NCBI RefSeq assembly: GCF_030161375.1
Contig: NZ_BSSQ01000001.1
Location: 1 to 64,000 of the forward strand
Origin: Paenibacillus glycanilyticus
GTDB taxonomy: Bacteria; Bacillota; Bacilli; Paenibacillales; Paenibacillaceae
Direction: 5' to 3'
DNA length: 64,000 nt
Within the stretch, counting starts at the first letter, position 1. Each line of letters opens with the position of its first letter. This document shows, in pieces, positions 54,391 through 63,714 of this stretch. The position numbers and the translations under genes are program-made. The notes under the pieces were generated by a model, which saw only the letters and a program-made list of their open reading frames with translations, was not told the origin of the DNA and did no database searches.

Positions 54391-55500
54391 TTATTGATAA
54401 CGAACAGCCGTAAGTTTTGCCTCCACGTCCGATGACTTTCCATATACGATCCAATGGTCGGAAATGAGCGGATCAATCTGCGGCCCCTCTCCCGTCACTA
54501 ACCTTTCGGTTCCCTTTTCCAGATCGGCCATGTAGATATCAGAATTATGCGGACCCGGTCCGACATCATGCGTTGATGACCCGTTTCGTTCATCCATCCA
54601 AGCAACGATATGACCGCTAACAACCGGTGTCCTCTGATTTTCCTTCAGATGGGTAAGCTGATCCGTTTCTCCGGTAGCCAGATCATGGACGAATATATCC
54701 CCTGAATACGAGCCGTTAAAAACCTCCCACGTGACGATGTTGCCTGAAATTTGCGGGCGAGCCTCCTTATAATCTTCCGCTGCAATCGAAACGGTCACGC
54801 CTGTATCGATACTGTACAAGGAGATGTCCGTATTGTTCTCCGGCACATTCTCGCCTGCTCGAAGTCCCCGGTCCGTCACGCGACTACCGTTTTCCCAGAC
54901 CACCTTACCCGCATCGATATCCGGATTCGTATGACCGCCTTTGCCCGTCGTAATGGTCTTTTGTTCTCCTGTCTTCACATTGAATAAGACAAGCTGCCAA
55001 TCGGAGGGATAGTCTTTTGCAGCATCGCTAGCGTTATCCATCCAAACGACATAGTTGCCCGAAATCTTGGGATTGATTTGCGCAGAAGGGTCTGTCGTTA
55101 GTTGACGCTCCTCTCCCGTGGACAAATCATAGAGAAAAACATCCGCATTTGCGACATCATAACTTCCCAGCTCTCCAATTGGAGTCTCTTCATTCCTTAG
55201 ATCGGACCAGACTAAATAGTTGCCCGAAATATCAAAGCCTACGTCTTGTTTAACAGGAATCGATGCTAATGGTTTATTGGCAGCAAGATCAGTTACGGTC
55301 AAGCCAGACTTGTTTCTTGCTACCAGAATGTCTCCGTCCAGCGCACCTTGCCAGCCGTCCAATTCGCGTTGATCCAACGCTTGAAACGGTTCACTGTCGG
55401 GAGCCATTGACTTGGAGGCCGACCTAGAGCCACAACCGGTTGTGAGTAGGACCAGCGCAAGCGCGGTACTGACTAGCATAGAAAAATAGCTATTTCGCAT
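54391..55500 (-). CDS. Beta-propeller lipoprotein (TolB-like)
   Basis: 369 residues from the ATG at 55500 (AGGGGGC upstream). Signal with lipobox LLTTGC, so anchored outside the membrane. The body has repeated blades with ISGNYLVWSD, ISGNYVVWMD, ISGNIVTWEV and VSGHIVAWMD alternating with LYDLSTGEERQLT-type strands, about six blades. Such propellers bind partners or ligands. No enzyme motif is seen. Confidence 0.82.
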   Translation of the reverse strand: MRNSYFSMLVSTALALVLLTTGCGSRSASKSMAPDSEPFQALDQRELDGWQGALDGDILVARNKSGLTVTDLAANKPLASIPVKQDVGFDISGNYLVWSDLRNEETPIGELGSYDVANADVFLYDLSTGEERQLTTDPSAQINPKISGNYVVWMDNASDAAKDYPSDWQLVLFNVKTGEQKTITTGKGGHTNPDIDAGKVVWENGSRVTDRGLRAGENVPENNTDISLYSIDTGVTVSIAAEDYKEARPQISGNIVTWEVFNGSYSGDIFVHDLATGETDQLTHLKENQRTPVVSGHIVAWMDERNGSSTHDVGPGPHNSDIYMADLEKGTERLVTGEGPQIDPLISDHWIVYGKSSDVEAKLTAVRYQ

Positions 55501-55648
55501 AAAAGCCCCCTGTAGCATTGTTGTCCAATTAAACGTTTTAGCCCGATGGAATGTTGCTCTCAATATTCTTCCAGACATATCCTGGTGAAACCACGGAACT
55601 GATAGCTGTATGCTTAGCTATTGAATGATCTGAAGGGAGTCAAGCATT

Positions 55649-55942
55649 TTGGCGTTGTTTTTGGCAATACTATGCTGGGTTATTGCGGCAGTTGCAATCG
55701 GTTATGGCTTTGCTCTTACCAAGGAAGTTCATAAGAGCAGAGACTATTCTATCCAACCTGATTTATTCAATCTTACATCCGACTCTATCTTGGGATGGAT
55801 TTTCGGAGCAATAATTACTATGCTTTTTGCAATATTTGCCGGGCTGTTCTTCCGGGCACTTCCTTGGCGGCTAGCAAAAACGATTCATTTCGGAGTGGGT
55901 ATCCTCTTGATCGCAATCGGCATCTACGCTTTGCGTACATAG
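55649..55942 (+). CDS. Small membrane protein, three helices
   Basis: 97 residues with hydrophobic segments at about 3-23, 47-70 and 78-95. The start is TTG at 55649 with AAGGGAG 11 bases upstream. No family recognised. A terminator follows. Confidence 0.65.
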   Translation: MALFLAILCWVIAAVAIGYGFALTKEVHKSRDYSIQPDLFNLTSDSILGWIFGAIITMLFAIFAGLFFRALPWRLAKTIHFGVGILLIAIGIYALRT

Positions 55943-55967
55943 CTCTTAGCAAACCTTTCTCTAAACC

Positions 55968-56007
55968 AAACAACCTTAGTCCGGCGTCCGCCGGGCTAAG
56001 GTTGTTT
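55968..56007. terminator. Bidirectional terminator
   Basis: Stem AAACAACCTTAG.CCGGCG/CGCCGG.CTAAGGTTGTTT with a G-T pair, between convergent genes ending at 55942 and 56019. Confidence 0.88.
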
Positions 56008-56018
56008 GTGCGATTGCC

Positions 56019-56558
56019 TTAATGAACAAGCTCTTCCGCAGGAAGCCGGATATGCTTTGCGAACCGCTTAGCTTCATCCGCCAAATACTCTCCGGAGCCA
56101 GCGTTCGCATTATAGGAAATAAATCCGGGAAGAAACGTGCCTTTACAGGTAAAGATGGTTTGCTCGATCGGCCGCAACAATTCGCTAACCGTGAACCGAT
56201 TGCTTCCTCCCGAGCGATAAGAGTTTTCCGTACCGCCTGCGGTTGTGGCAAGCATGAACTCTTTGCCCAGCAAACGGTCTCCCGAAGGGCCAAACGCCCA
56301 TCCGAACGTCAAGACGTCATCGAACCATTTCTTCATCAAAGGCGGACAGCTGTACCAATAAAGCGGGAACTGAAATACGATGCGGTCATAACGAAGGAGA
56401 AGTTCGCGTTCCTTATCCGCATCTATGTTCCAGTCGGAGTATTCCTCGTACAGATTGCGGTAATCCATGTCCGGCTGTTTCGTTATTTCAAGAGAAAGCG
56501 CCTGATTGGCGCGGGATTGTTCCGGCCGGGGATGCGCTGCAATGACCAAGATTCGCAT
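56019..56558 (-). CDS. NAD(P)H-dependent flavodoxin-fold oxidoreductase (YwrO/KefF-like)
   Basis: 179 residues. Flavodoxin-like: AAHPRPEQSRANQAL binds FMN phosphate, FQFPLYWYSCPPLMKKWFDDV and TTAGGTENSY are family motifs of modulator-of-drug-activity/KefF-type quinone reductases. Divergent from the HxlR regulator with operator-like palindromes in between, so likely its target; a role in quinone or electrophile stress is inferred. Confidence 0.88.
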   Translation of the reverse strand: MRILVIAAHPRPEQSRANQALSLEITKQPDMDYRNLYEEYSDWNIDADKERELLLRYDRIVFQFPLYWYSCPPLMKKWFDDVLTFGWAFGPSGDRLLGKEFMLATTAGGTENSYRSGGSNRFTVSELLRPIEQTIFTCKGTFLPGFISYNANAGSGEYLADEAKRFAKHIRLPAEELVH

Positions 56559-56636
56559 AGGATGATGCTCCTTTTCGGTTTGATGTTAACCTCGCGAGTT
56601 ACATCCCCATTATTGGCGAGATCCCGGTCGTTGCAA

Positions 56637-56657
56637 AGTACGCAGTTTCTCCGTACT
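56637..56657. promoter_or_regulatory. Operator-like palindrome 1 in the divergent HxlR region
   Basis: AGTACG, 9 bases, CGTACT. It is the nearer site to the oxidoreductase gene. Confidence 0.55.
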
Positions 56658-56699
56658 AAGTCTGCTAAATCATACGATTGGCGCCATATGACACAAGGA

Positions 56700-56718
56700 T
56701 ACGGTACGAAATACCGTA
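56700..56718. promoter_or_regulatory. Operator-like palindrome 2 in the divergent HxlR region
   Basis: TACGGTA, 5 bases, TACCGTA, a perfect 7-bp inverted repeat. Extra GTACT motifs (56715, 56738) surround it. Probably HxlR-family binding sites controlling both directions. Confidence 0.6.
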
Positions 56719-56804
56719 CTAAGTATGATAGAACGTCGTACTGTTTAATTCCCGGATACTCTGATACAGTAACGGTAAGAAAGTTAAGATCGGGAGTGTA
56801 AACA

Positions 56805-57185
56805 ATGCCTAACGAAATACGCGAGCATGGTTCAACGCAAGGCGTATTAACGATGCTGCAAGCGATCGGCGGAAAGTGGAAGCCGCTTATATTGTTCATA
56901 TTGCTGCAAGAAGGAACCAAACGGTTCGGGGAACTCCGACGCCAGTTGCCTCATATTACGCAAGGCATGTTGACCAACCAGCTGAGAGAGCTTGAACGGG
57001 ATGGACTGATTGTACGGACGGTCTATCAGGAAATCCCGCCCAAAGTCGAATATCAATTATCCGAACACGGACTTACGTTGCAAACCGTGCTAGGCGAGAT
57101 GTGTACGTGGGGATATCAGCATTTGGATTTTTTGAATCAGCACAACGTAGACACTGGATCTGCAGATCAAACGGAAAATCCCTAA
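56805..57185 (+). CDS. HxlR-family transcriptional regulator
   Basis: 126 residues. The winged helix is typical: [50 protein letters not shown] and the wing [12 protein letters not shown]. One cysteine at GEMCTWGY; the N-terminal redox cysteine of YodB/HypR is absent. GGGAG upstream of the ATG. The last 4 bp overlap the convergent gene. Confidence 0.92.
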   Translation: MPNEIREHGSTQGVLTMLQAIGGKWKPLILFILLQEGTKRFGELRRQLPHITQGMLTNQLRELERDGLIVRTVYQEIPPKVEYQLSEHGLTLQTVLGEMCTWGYQHLDFLNQHNVDTGSADQTENP

Positions 57186-58762
57186 TTGCCAATCCCTTTA
57201 TAAATGAACCCGCTTCGCCCGCTGATTGAAGGTTCAACTGTCAAGCTTGCCTTACGGAAGCGTTCTGTAAAAGCCGAGAGACTCTCTATGCCAAGCGCGG
57301 TAGCTTCATCCAATCCCCATACCTCGACCGCTAAAGCAGCCGGATCACCTTGCAGACGAACCTCATCGCAATGCTCATGCTCCACAATTTCATAACGTCC
57401 TTTAATAACAATGGAGACAAAGCAATTTTGCACTTGCCCCACCAATCCCGCTTCCTCCATAAACCATAAGCCTTTCGGCAGGATGCCGATCACTTCTTGT
57501 TGGCTGGCATCAGCCGGAATCGGGAATACCGCCAATATGCGGTTCTTCTCGTACAGCACCTCCGCATATTCGCTTTGATGCCGCGGATCGCCTTCTCTCC
57601 AGCCTTCGCCGGGATGGAAGAAGTACAGCTGGTTCACGCTGTTGTCAGCGGTAACCGGGAACGAGACCATCCACCGGATTTGCTCATTATCAAACTCTTG
57701 AACGCGCTCCAGAATACCTCCCGCCGCATAATCCTTCCTCACATACGTATAGGAGTGAAGTGGTATCTCTTCGCCGGTATCAATCTTAATGATCTGCTTC
57801 CGAACCTCGGCCGGTTGTTCGCGTTCCAGCGCCGTTTCCCTGGCATCCTGCGGAGCAGGATAACAGAGGAAGCCGGCATATTCCGTTCGAGGCATATAAT
57901 CCCCCAGCGGAAAATCTCCAAATTGCGCATAATCATGCAGAACGTTGCGGTCCGCCGGCGCATCATGCGGCCAACCTCTGGAGTGGGCGCCGACCCAAGC
58001 CCCTTTTAAATAAAACAATGCCCTCTCCCGCCACAAGTAGTCCAGCATGTCGGCAAGCTGCCGTTGTAACACGGGCTCGCCCGTTAGCTCCCATGCAGAC
58101 GTAAACGCCTGAACCCAATGCCAGAACCACGGCAAAGCTCCGTACTCGGGCATACCTTGCGAAGTTACCCGCTCCATCGTACGTTTCAAGGAAGCGATTC
58201 CGTCATCTAGCAGCTCTTGATCTTCAAAGCGTTGTCCGAATATGATTTTCGCCGCCGTATATTTCGCTTCATGATGGTTAAACATCTGTACAGGCTTCCG
58301 GAAAAATCCCCCGCGATAAATATGCACAAGCGTTCGCTCAAACTTTTTACTTAAATCCGCCACCATTTGTTCCTTATAACGCTGGTAAAAATAAACCATC
58401 AAGCTGCCCATCAGTTCGACCGGCAGCTCGTGAGGATTCGCCAGCTCGGGCGCTGGGTTAAGGTTTAGCGGAAAATGGCCGTATAACGGCTGCTCCGGAT
58501 TCTGCTGCTGAAGCTCCAGCACAATTCGGAGCACGTTTTCCGCTTTCTTTTTCTCATCGGCTGGATTAACCAATAGTGATTGCATTTCATTGTCCACTGC
58601 AGCAGCAAACAGATACGAAGCATAGTAGAAATTATCCCGAATATCGTGATGGAACCATAATCCGCTTGCAAGCATGGGCTGGTTCTGCGCTTTTAACGCT
58701 ACCGCGCGAATGATCTCTCGCTGGCGTTGCTCTTGTCCGTTCAACAACTCACTCCCCCCCAA
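57182..58762 (-). CDS. Uncharacterised protein with an alpha/alpha-toroid look
   Basis: About 520 residues, no signal peptide. The N-terminal 300 residues are helical with aromatic motifs ([61 protein letters not shown]), reminiscent of toroid glycosidases and lyases. The C-terminal 200 residues are mostly beta ([25 protein letters not shown]), as in heparinase-like enzymes. No catalytic residues can be named. The frame opens at a TTG (58762); a TTG 5-6 codons later sits better after GGGGGGGAG. Divergent from a DeoR-type sugar regulator, which suggests carbohydrate metabolism. Confidence 0.7.
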   Translation of the reverse strand: MGGSELLNGQEQRQREIIRAVALKAQNQPMLASGLWFHHDIRDNFYYASYLFAAAVDNEMQSLLVNPADEKKKAENVLRIVLELQQQNPEQPLYGHFPLNLNPAPELANPHELPVELMGSLMVYFYQRYKEQMVADLSKKFERTLVHIYRGGFFRKPVQMFNHHEAKYTAAKIIFGQRFEDQELLDDGIASLKRTMERVTSQGMPEYGALPWFWHWVQAFTSAWELTGEPVLQRQLADMLDYLWRERALFYLKGAWVGAHSRGWPHDAPADRNVLHDYAQFGDFPLGDYMPRTEYAGFLCYPAPQDARETALEREQPAEVRKQIIKIDTGEEIPLHSYTYVRKDYAAGGILERVQEFDNEQIRWMVSFPVTADNSVNQLYFFHPGEGWREGDPRHQSEYAEVLYEKNRILAVFPIPADASQQEVIGILPKGLWFMEEAGLVGQVQNCFVSIVIKGRYEIVEHEHCDEVRLQGDPAALAVEVWGLDEATALGIESLSAFTERFRKASLTVEPSISGRSGFIYKGIGN

Positions 58763-58772
58763 ACAAGTATGT

Positions 58773-58802
58773 ATAAGTTCATTTAAGTTTATTTTAGTTC
58801 AT
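58773..58802. promoter_or_regulatory. Three helically phased 10-bp direct repeats
   Basis: ATAAGTTCAT, TTAAGTTTAT and TTTAGTTCAT lie end to end, just upstream of the leftward gene. DeoR-family regulators often bind direct repeats with helical spacing, so this is a candidate operator. Confidence 0.6.
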
Positions 58803-58837
58803 TCTGAGAGGTTTGTGGTAATAAATTTTCGTTGTAT

Positions 58838-58857
58838 GTTTGGATGTACACCCAAAC
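58838..58857. promoter_or_regulatory. 20-bp palindrome in the divergent region
   Basis: GTTTGGATGTACACCCAAAC, symmetric except for one base pair. It lies about 60 bp before the DeoR gene. Candidate second operator, possibly for another regulator. Confidence 0.5.
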
Positions 58858-58914
58858 TCGCAAATTCTATTGTGTTACAATAAGGGCTATAACATGGAGA
58901 ACGGATGAACGAAT

Positions 58915-59667
58915 ATGAACCATTTGCGGAGATACGAGAATATTATGGAGGTTCTGCTGACGCAGAAGGAAGTTACCGTTGCGGAGCTAAGCGAGCGGCT
59001 TAACGTTACCGGCAAGACGATTCGGGAGGATCTGACGAAGCTGGAGGAGCAAGGACTGGTGAAACGCGTCCATGGCGGAGCCGTCCTGGCGAACAGCGAT
59101 CAATTCGGCATCCTTCCGGTGAAGGAGCCGCTTGTTAAACACGCGGATGAGAAATCCGATATAGCCGGAATAGCCATTCGACTGATCTCCGACAATGATA
59201 TAATAGCGCTCGACGGCGGCAGCACTACGCTTGAAATCGCCAAACGGCTTGGTGATCTCCCGGTTACCGTTATTACAAACGACGTATATATCATTAGCGA
59301 ATTGGCGGCAAAAGAAAACGTCCGTCTCGTAGTTCCCGGCGGCTATCGTGTCCGCAATGTACTTGCTGGCCCGGAAGCGGTGGCTTACGTGCGCAACTTG
59401 AATATCAATAAGGCGTTTATTTCCGCAACCGGCGTTCATCTTGAATACGGGTTGTCCGTTTATACCGGCGATTTGATCGACTTCAAGCAAGCGCTTATGG
59501 CAACCGCCCGCGAGTGTTACGGCGTTGCCGACCATCATAAATTCGGTCACAGCGCCCTTCGCACATTTGCGCAGTTATCCGAGCTGACGGCGCTCCTTAC
59601 GGATCAAGGCCTCCCTGAAGAAACAGCCTCCGCCTTCCGAGCGGCAGGCGTTCGCGTGGAGTATTAA
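58915..59667 (+). CDS. DeoR/GlpR-family transcriptional regulator
   Basis: 250 residues. N-terminal helix-turn-helix (VTVAELSERLNVTGKTIREDL, then VKRVHGGAV), C-terminal sugar-phosphate sensor with IALDGGSTTLEIAKRL and VITNDVYIISEL. Effector presumably a phosphorylated sugar. Divergent from the toroid protein, with repeats between them suggesting control of that gene and itself. Confidence 0.93.
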   Translation: MNHLRRYENIMEVLLTQKEVTVAELSERLNVTGKTIREDLTKLEEQGLVKRVHGGAVLANSDQFGILPVKEPLVKHADEKSDIAGIAIRLISDNDIIALDGGSTTLEIAKRLGDLPVTVITNDVYIISELAAKENVRLVVPGGYRVRNVLAGPEAVAYVRNLNINKAFISATGVHLEYGLSVYTGDLIDFKQALMATARECYGVADHHKFGHSALRTFAQLSELTALLTDQGLPEETASAFRAAGVRVEY

Positions 59668-59765
59668 ACGTAGCGCTATGCAGCGTACAACAGGCCAGTC
59701 CACAGCGCAAAAAGCCAGTCTGCGTGCGGAGTACTATAGCGCTATAGCCCATCTGCCAAGCACAA

Positions 59766-59800
59766 AAACGCCAGTACCTCCCTTGCAGGTACTGGCGTTT
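59766..59800. terminator. Terminator of the SDR gene
   Basis: Perfect 14-bp stem AAACGCCAGTACCT/AGGTACTGGCGTTT; T-rich on both sides, so it may also serve the DeoR gene. Confidence 0.88.
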
Positions 59801-59806
59801 ACTACA

Positions 59807-60544
59807 TTAGTTAAATCCGCCGTTCACGCGGATCGTCTGTCCGGTAATCCAACGGGCTTTATCGCTGACGAGCAGTTCTACGGCATTAGCGATGTCATTC
59901 GGTTCGCCAAGACGTCCAAACGCGTTCATCCGGCGGAACGATTCCACAAGCTCCTCGGATTTGCCGTTCAGGAAGAGCTCGGTCGACACCTGGCCCGGAG
60001 CTATACAGTTGATGATAATATCTTTCGGGCCAAACTCTTTGGCAAGCTGACGAGTTAATTGCTCGACGGCTCCTTTGGTTGCGGCGTATACGCTATAAGT
60101 CGGCAGCATAGCCCCCGACACGGAAGTCGAGAAGTTGAGGATCGTCCCGCCGCTTGCCATATGCTTCATCGCTTGCTGGCAGGCGAAGTAGGTTCCTTTT
60201 ACATTAATCGTGAACTGCCGGTCGAACATCTCTTCCGTTACGTCCCCGATTGGCGTACAGGTCATCACGCCCGCATTATTCACGAGAATATCTACGCGTC
60301 CGAACCGCTCCAGCGTCTCGGCAAACATTCCCTCAACATCGCCAACCTTGCCGACATCGCCGCGGACCGCAACGGCTTCCCCGCCAGCCTGCTCGATTAA
60401 ACGAACAACTTCATTAGCTTTCTCTTCATTGGAAGAATAATTAACGACAACTTTAGCGCCGGCTTCGCCCAGTTGAATGGCAATTTGCCGTCCGATTCCT
60501 CTCGAGGCTCCCGTAACGATAGCAACTTTTCCTTGTATGCTCAT
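59807..60544 (-). CDS. Short-chain dehydrogenase/reductase (FabG-like)
   Basis: 245 residues. Classical SDR: TGASRGIGRQIA nucleotide loop, NNAGVMT, catalytic Ser in NFSTSVSG, YSVYAATKG for the Tyr-x-x-x-Lys pair and the C-terminal RWITGQTIRVNGGF. Reduces or oxidises an unknown alcohol/ketone; a FabG role in lipid synthesis is unlikely given its isolation. AAGGAGAG precedes the ATG. Divergent from the AraC regulator, its probable controller. Confidence 0.92.
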   Translation of the reverse strand: MSIQGKVAIVTGASRGIGRQIAIQLGEAGAKVVVNYSSNEEKANEVVRLIEQAGGEAVAVRGDVGKVGDVEGMFAETLERFGRVDILVNNAGVMTCTPIGDVTEEMFDRQFTINVKGTYFACQQAMKHMASGGTILNFSTSVSGAMLPTYSVYAATKGAVEQLTRQLAKEFGPKDIIINCIAPGQVSTELFLNGKSEELVESFRRMNAFGRLGEPNDIANAVELLVSDKARWITGQTIRVNGGFN

Positions 60545-60720
60545 GGTTCTGTCTCTCCTTAATAGGAAGTTATTTTGTTTCTTTATTCTCTACGGCTACA
60601 TCATCATTATAGAGAGTTTGAGGGCAAGGCCGTTAGAACAGAAGCGTTCATTCCTTGCCTATTTCTCTTTTGCTATTTTACAATAATCATAACCACTTCT
60701 CGGAAAGGAATGCATGAGCC

Positions 60721-61638
60721 ATGGACGAAACTTTGCGTTTGGAGCAGACTTTGCGGCAGCTAGCGGACTTGATCCTGCGCCACGCTCCATCAAGCGGTAC
60801 TTATCCGACGCCTGTCCCTCATTTGTCTTTGATGCATGCCACGCATGAATCGGAGCCGCTGGAATCCGTCTATAAGCCCTCCCTTTGTTTGGTCGCGCAA
60901 GGCGCAAAGACGGCTTCCTTGGCCGATGAGACCTACCGGTACGATCCAATGACATTTGTCGTTATTGCCGCTGAATTGCCGATAATAAGCAAGATTGTCG
61001 AGGCTTCGCCCGAAGTCCCCTATCTTAGCTTGAAGCTTAGCTTTGAACCGGATGTTATTCTTGATCTTATCAAAGACAGCAGCCCTTCCGATGAAGGATC
61101 CACGGAAGCATCGCCCGGCATAACGATGAACCATACGTCCCCCGGACTGCTTGACGCCGCCGTGCGGCTGGTTCAATTACTGGACACGCCGGAGGATATT
61201 CCGGTTCTGGCCCCGCTTATCGTCCGCGAGATTCTGTACCGCGTGCTTCAAAGCGAACACGGCGCGCTTATTCGCTCGTTTGCCATGATCGGGAGCCATT
61301 CGCATAACATCGCGCAAGCGATCCGGATCATTAACCGGCAATACGCCAAGACGCTTGTTATCGAGGATCTGGCGAAGTCGGCTAAGCTAAGCACTTCGGC
61401 TTTCCACAAGCATTTCAAACGCGTAACGGGGATGAGCCCGCTTCAATATCAGAAAACGTTGCGCCTGCAAGAAGCAAGACGTTTCATGCTGACGGAATCG
61501 ATGCAAGCTTCGGAAGCGGCTTTCCGCGTCGGGTATGAGAGCCCGTCCCAGTTCAGCCGTGAATATGCCCGGATGTACGGCAAGCCGCCTACGCTCGATA
61601 TGCAAGAGCTCCGCGGCACCGCAATAATAGGGCCGTGA
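60721..61638 (+). CDS. AraC-family transcriptional regulator
   Basis: 305 residues. The N-terminal AraC_N-type ligand domain (YKPSLCLVAQGAKTASLADETY, then LSLKLSFEPDVILDLI) is followed by two helix-turn-helix motifs (VIEDLAKSAKLSTSAFHKHFKRVTG and ASEAAFRVGYESPSQFSREYARMYG). In this subgroup a divergently encoded dehydrogenase is usually the target, which fits the SDR gene next door. Its stop codon lies inside the terminator stem. Confidence 0.93.
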   Translation: MDETLRLEQTLRQLADLILRHAPSSGTYPTPVPHLSLMHATHESEPLESVYKPSLCLVAQGAKTASLADETYRYDPMTFVVIAAELPIISKIVEASPEVPYLSLKLSFEPDVILDLIKDSSPSDEGSTEASPGITMNHTSPGLLDAAVRLVQLLDTPEDIPVLAPLIVREILYRVLQSEHGALIRSFAMIGSHSHNIAQAIRIINRQYAKTLVIEDLAKSAKLSTSAFHKHFKRVTGMSPLQYQKTLRLQEARRFMLTESMQASEAAFRVGYESPSQFSREYARMYGKPPTLDMQELRGTAIIGP

Positions 61639-61666
61639 CGTTTCAAACCGTCACGGCCCTGTTTTT
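61629..61666 (+). terminator. Terminator containing the araC-type stop codon
   Basis: Stem AGGGCCGTGACG/CGTCACGGCCCT then GTTTTT. The TGA (61636-61638) is part of the left arm. Confidence 0.88.
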
Positions 61667-61671
61667 CATTG

Positions 61672-63684
61672 CTATTTAGGATCTACCGGCAGGCCTTTGC
61701 TCTCCCGCATCAGCTGGAAGTACACATCCGGCCGAACAAACACAACGTCCTTGTTGTCTTTGTACATATTTACGGCATTCACGAAGTTCTGATAGTTCAC
61801 CTGCCAAGGGTTCGCTTGAATGGAGACAAAACCTGGCGATTTGCCGTCCCAGTTCTTGAGACCGTCGGCAATGCCGCCCGTCACGTCGCTCTCCGCGCTG
61901 CCGTAAGCCACGTTTAACTCCTGGCCTGGCATCGAATTGTTGTAAACCCCGATTGTCCCGGTACCGAACTGGGAAGTGAATCCGAGCAGCGACGGAGCAT
62001 ACTTAGCAAGCTTGTCGCCTACTTCCGGCTTGATCTCGCCCTTCACGTAATTCCATACCGTCAATACTTTCAGACCCGACTGCTCCATGTAAGAATTCGT
62101 ACGCTCGATGAATTTCTGGAGTCCGTCTTCTTTCTCCATGAAGTTCGGGTACGTATAACCAACGCCGGATGGACCGGATACAAACGCGTCGTTTGGCGTA
62201 GCTTGGCTGTACAAGTAATTCAACATCCCCGGCATCGTATCTACCATTAGAGGCGAGATCGTCCAGCCAATCGGCACCTCTCCGCGGCTTGGATTATTCC
62301 ACAAATTCCAGAAGGAATGCTCCATATACTGCAGATTGTCGCCATCGCTCAGAATAAACGAGACATATAGCTTATTTTCCAGCTTTGGTTTCTCCGGAGC
62401 TTTCGGCATGGTAATCTCGCGTGAAGTTCCGCTAAGTACGCTAAGGTTGGAAGAGAAGTCGCTTGCGACGGTCGCAAGTCCGTAATCGGCCGTTTTCTTC
62501 ACGCCCATCCCTTCATCCGGCCACCAGCCAAGATACAAGCCTTCTCCGTAAGGCATATCCTGGAAAAATTTATCCAGAAGCTTAGACTCGCTATCGTCAC
62601 CCGGATTCAACCAAACAACGGCCGCATCCATTCCAATCGCATAGTCCCGAAGGTAAGACTGAATGCCGGGATCAAGACCGATGATTGCTTTATGCGTCGT
62701 TTGCTTCCAATAGTGGTCATAGAGATATTGATAGACATCCAGCTTGGAGCTGAATTTGCCTCGCAAATCCTCAATGATTGGTAGATTATAAGGTTCGCCC
62801 GCAAGCTTATCCGCAAGGGATGGCGGGGTAACGATGCCATGTTTCAATCCTGCCATCGTCGTTGCGAGATTAATCGTATCCGGTTGCTGATCATCGTAAA
62901 TAATTAGCCCTTTAATCTCCGAACGGTATTTGTCCACCAGTTCCCAATTATCTTTCACTTCGGTATATTTCAGCCCCAGATGATCGAGCATGGAAGTTCC
63001 CGTGGAACCACGGACATTGTCCGTATAAGAGTAAATACGCGGCTGTTTCTCGTTGACGATGCCCTTTAGAGAGGTGAACAATAAATTCTCTTCCTTGCGC
63101 AGCGGCCAGAATACGCCGACATCAAACAGCTTCACGGTCGATTTGCCGGTCCACAGTACCTTGAACTCCAATTCATGCCCTTCACCCGGTGCGGTGAACG
63201 AAAGCTCAAAGCTTTGGGAAGCGTTAGGCAGCCGGAAATCCCAGTTTTTCACTTCCTGCGAAGCAAGAACGGCATTCGCCGTCTGGTCCCGCACTTCCAA
63301 AGTCGCTACAACGCCATCCTCATCCGCAAAATTATCGACTTGCAAGTTAAACGCGGCTTTAATGTCTCCCGCCGGTATTTCCTTGCGGCCGGTTACGTCC
63401 AACATCGCTTTGTTAGCAGCGTCGGTTCCCGCAGCCGCTACCCAGCCGTCTCCATCCGCCTTGCCCGTTTCATGCCCAAACGTCTCGTTCTCTGCTTGGT
63501 AGTAATAACTGTCTGTCGTGTAGATCATATCGAGCGTTTCAGCCGGGGTGTTAAACGAAGGCAAAGCCTGCTTGCTCGGCCAGCTGATCCCTTCCTTCTT
63601 CTCGGGCCATGCGAAATAGGCGGATACGGCTGCAACAAGGATGACGGCCAGAGAGATGCTTATCACTTTACCTTTGCCCTTCAA
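61672..63684 (-). CDS. GxGYxYP-type putative glycoside hydrolase, membrane-anchored
   Basis: 670 residues. The start is a TTG at 63684 with GGGGGGGAA upstream. An N-terminal hydrophobic helix (residues 5-24) acts as signal or anchor. A beta-sandwich follows (about 60-190), then the GxGYxYP N-terminal and C-terminal domains with PSGVGYTYPNFM near residue 510. Family members lie in polysaccharide-use clusters, and activity is presumed on glycans, not proven. The preceding gene ends 30 bp upstream in the same direction. Confidence 0.85.
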   Translation of the reverse strand: MKGKGKVISISLAVILVAAVSAYFAWPEKKEGISWPSKQALPSFNTPAETLDMIYTTDSYYYQAENETFGHETGKADGDGWVAAAGTDAANKAMLDVTGRKEIPAGDIKAAFNLQVDNFADEDGVVATLEVRDQTANAVLASQEVKNWDFRLPNASQSFELSFTAPGEGHELEFKVLWTGKSTVKLFDVGVFWPLRKEENLLFTSLKGIVNEKQPRIYSYTDNVRGSTGTSMLDHLGLKYTEVKDNWELVDKYRSEIKGLIIYDDQQPDTINLATTMAGLKHGIVTPPSLADKLAGEPYNLPIIEDLRGKFSSKLDVYQYLYDHYWKQTTHKAIIGLDPGIQSYLRDYAIGMDAAVVWLNPGDDSESKLLDKFFQDMPYGEGLYLGWWPDEGMGVKKTADYGLATVASDFSSNLSVLSGTSREITMPKAPEKPKLENKLYVSFILSDGDNLQYMEHSFWNLWNNPSRGEVPIGWTISPLMVDTMPGMLNYLYSQATPNDAFVSGPSGVGYTYPNFMEKEDGLQKFIERTNSYMEQSGLKVLTVWNYVKGEIKPEVGDKLAKYAPSLLGFTSQFGTGTIGVYNNSMPGQELNVAYGSAESDVTGGIADGLKNWDGKSPGFVSIQANPWQVNYQNFVNAVNMYKDNKDVVFVRPDVYFQLMRESKGLPVDPK

Positions 63685-63714
63685 TTGTACTTCCCCCCCT
63701 ACATAATTAACCGT

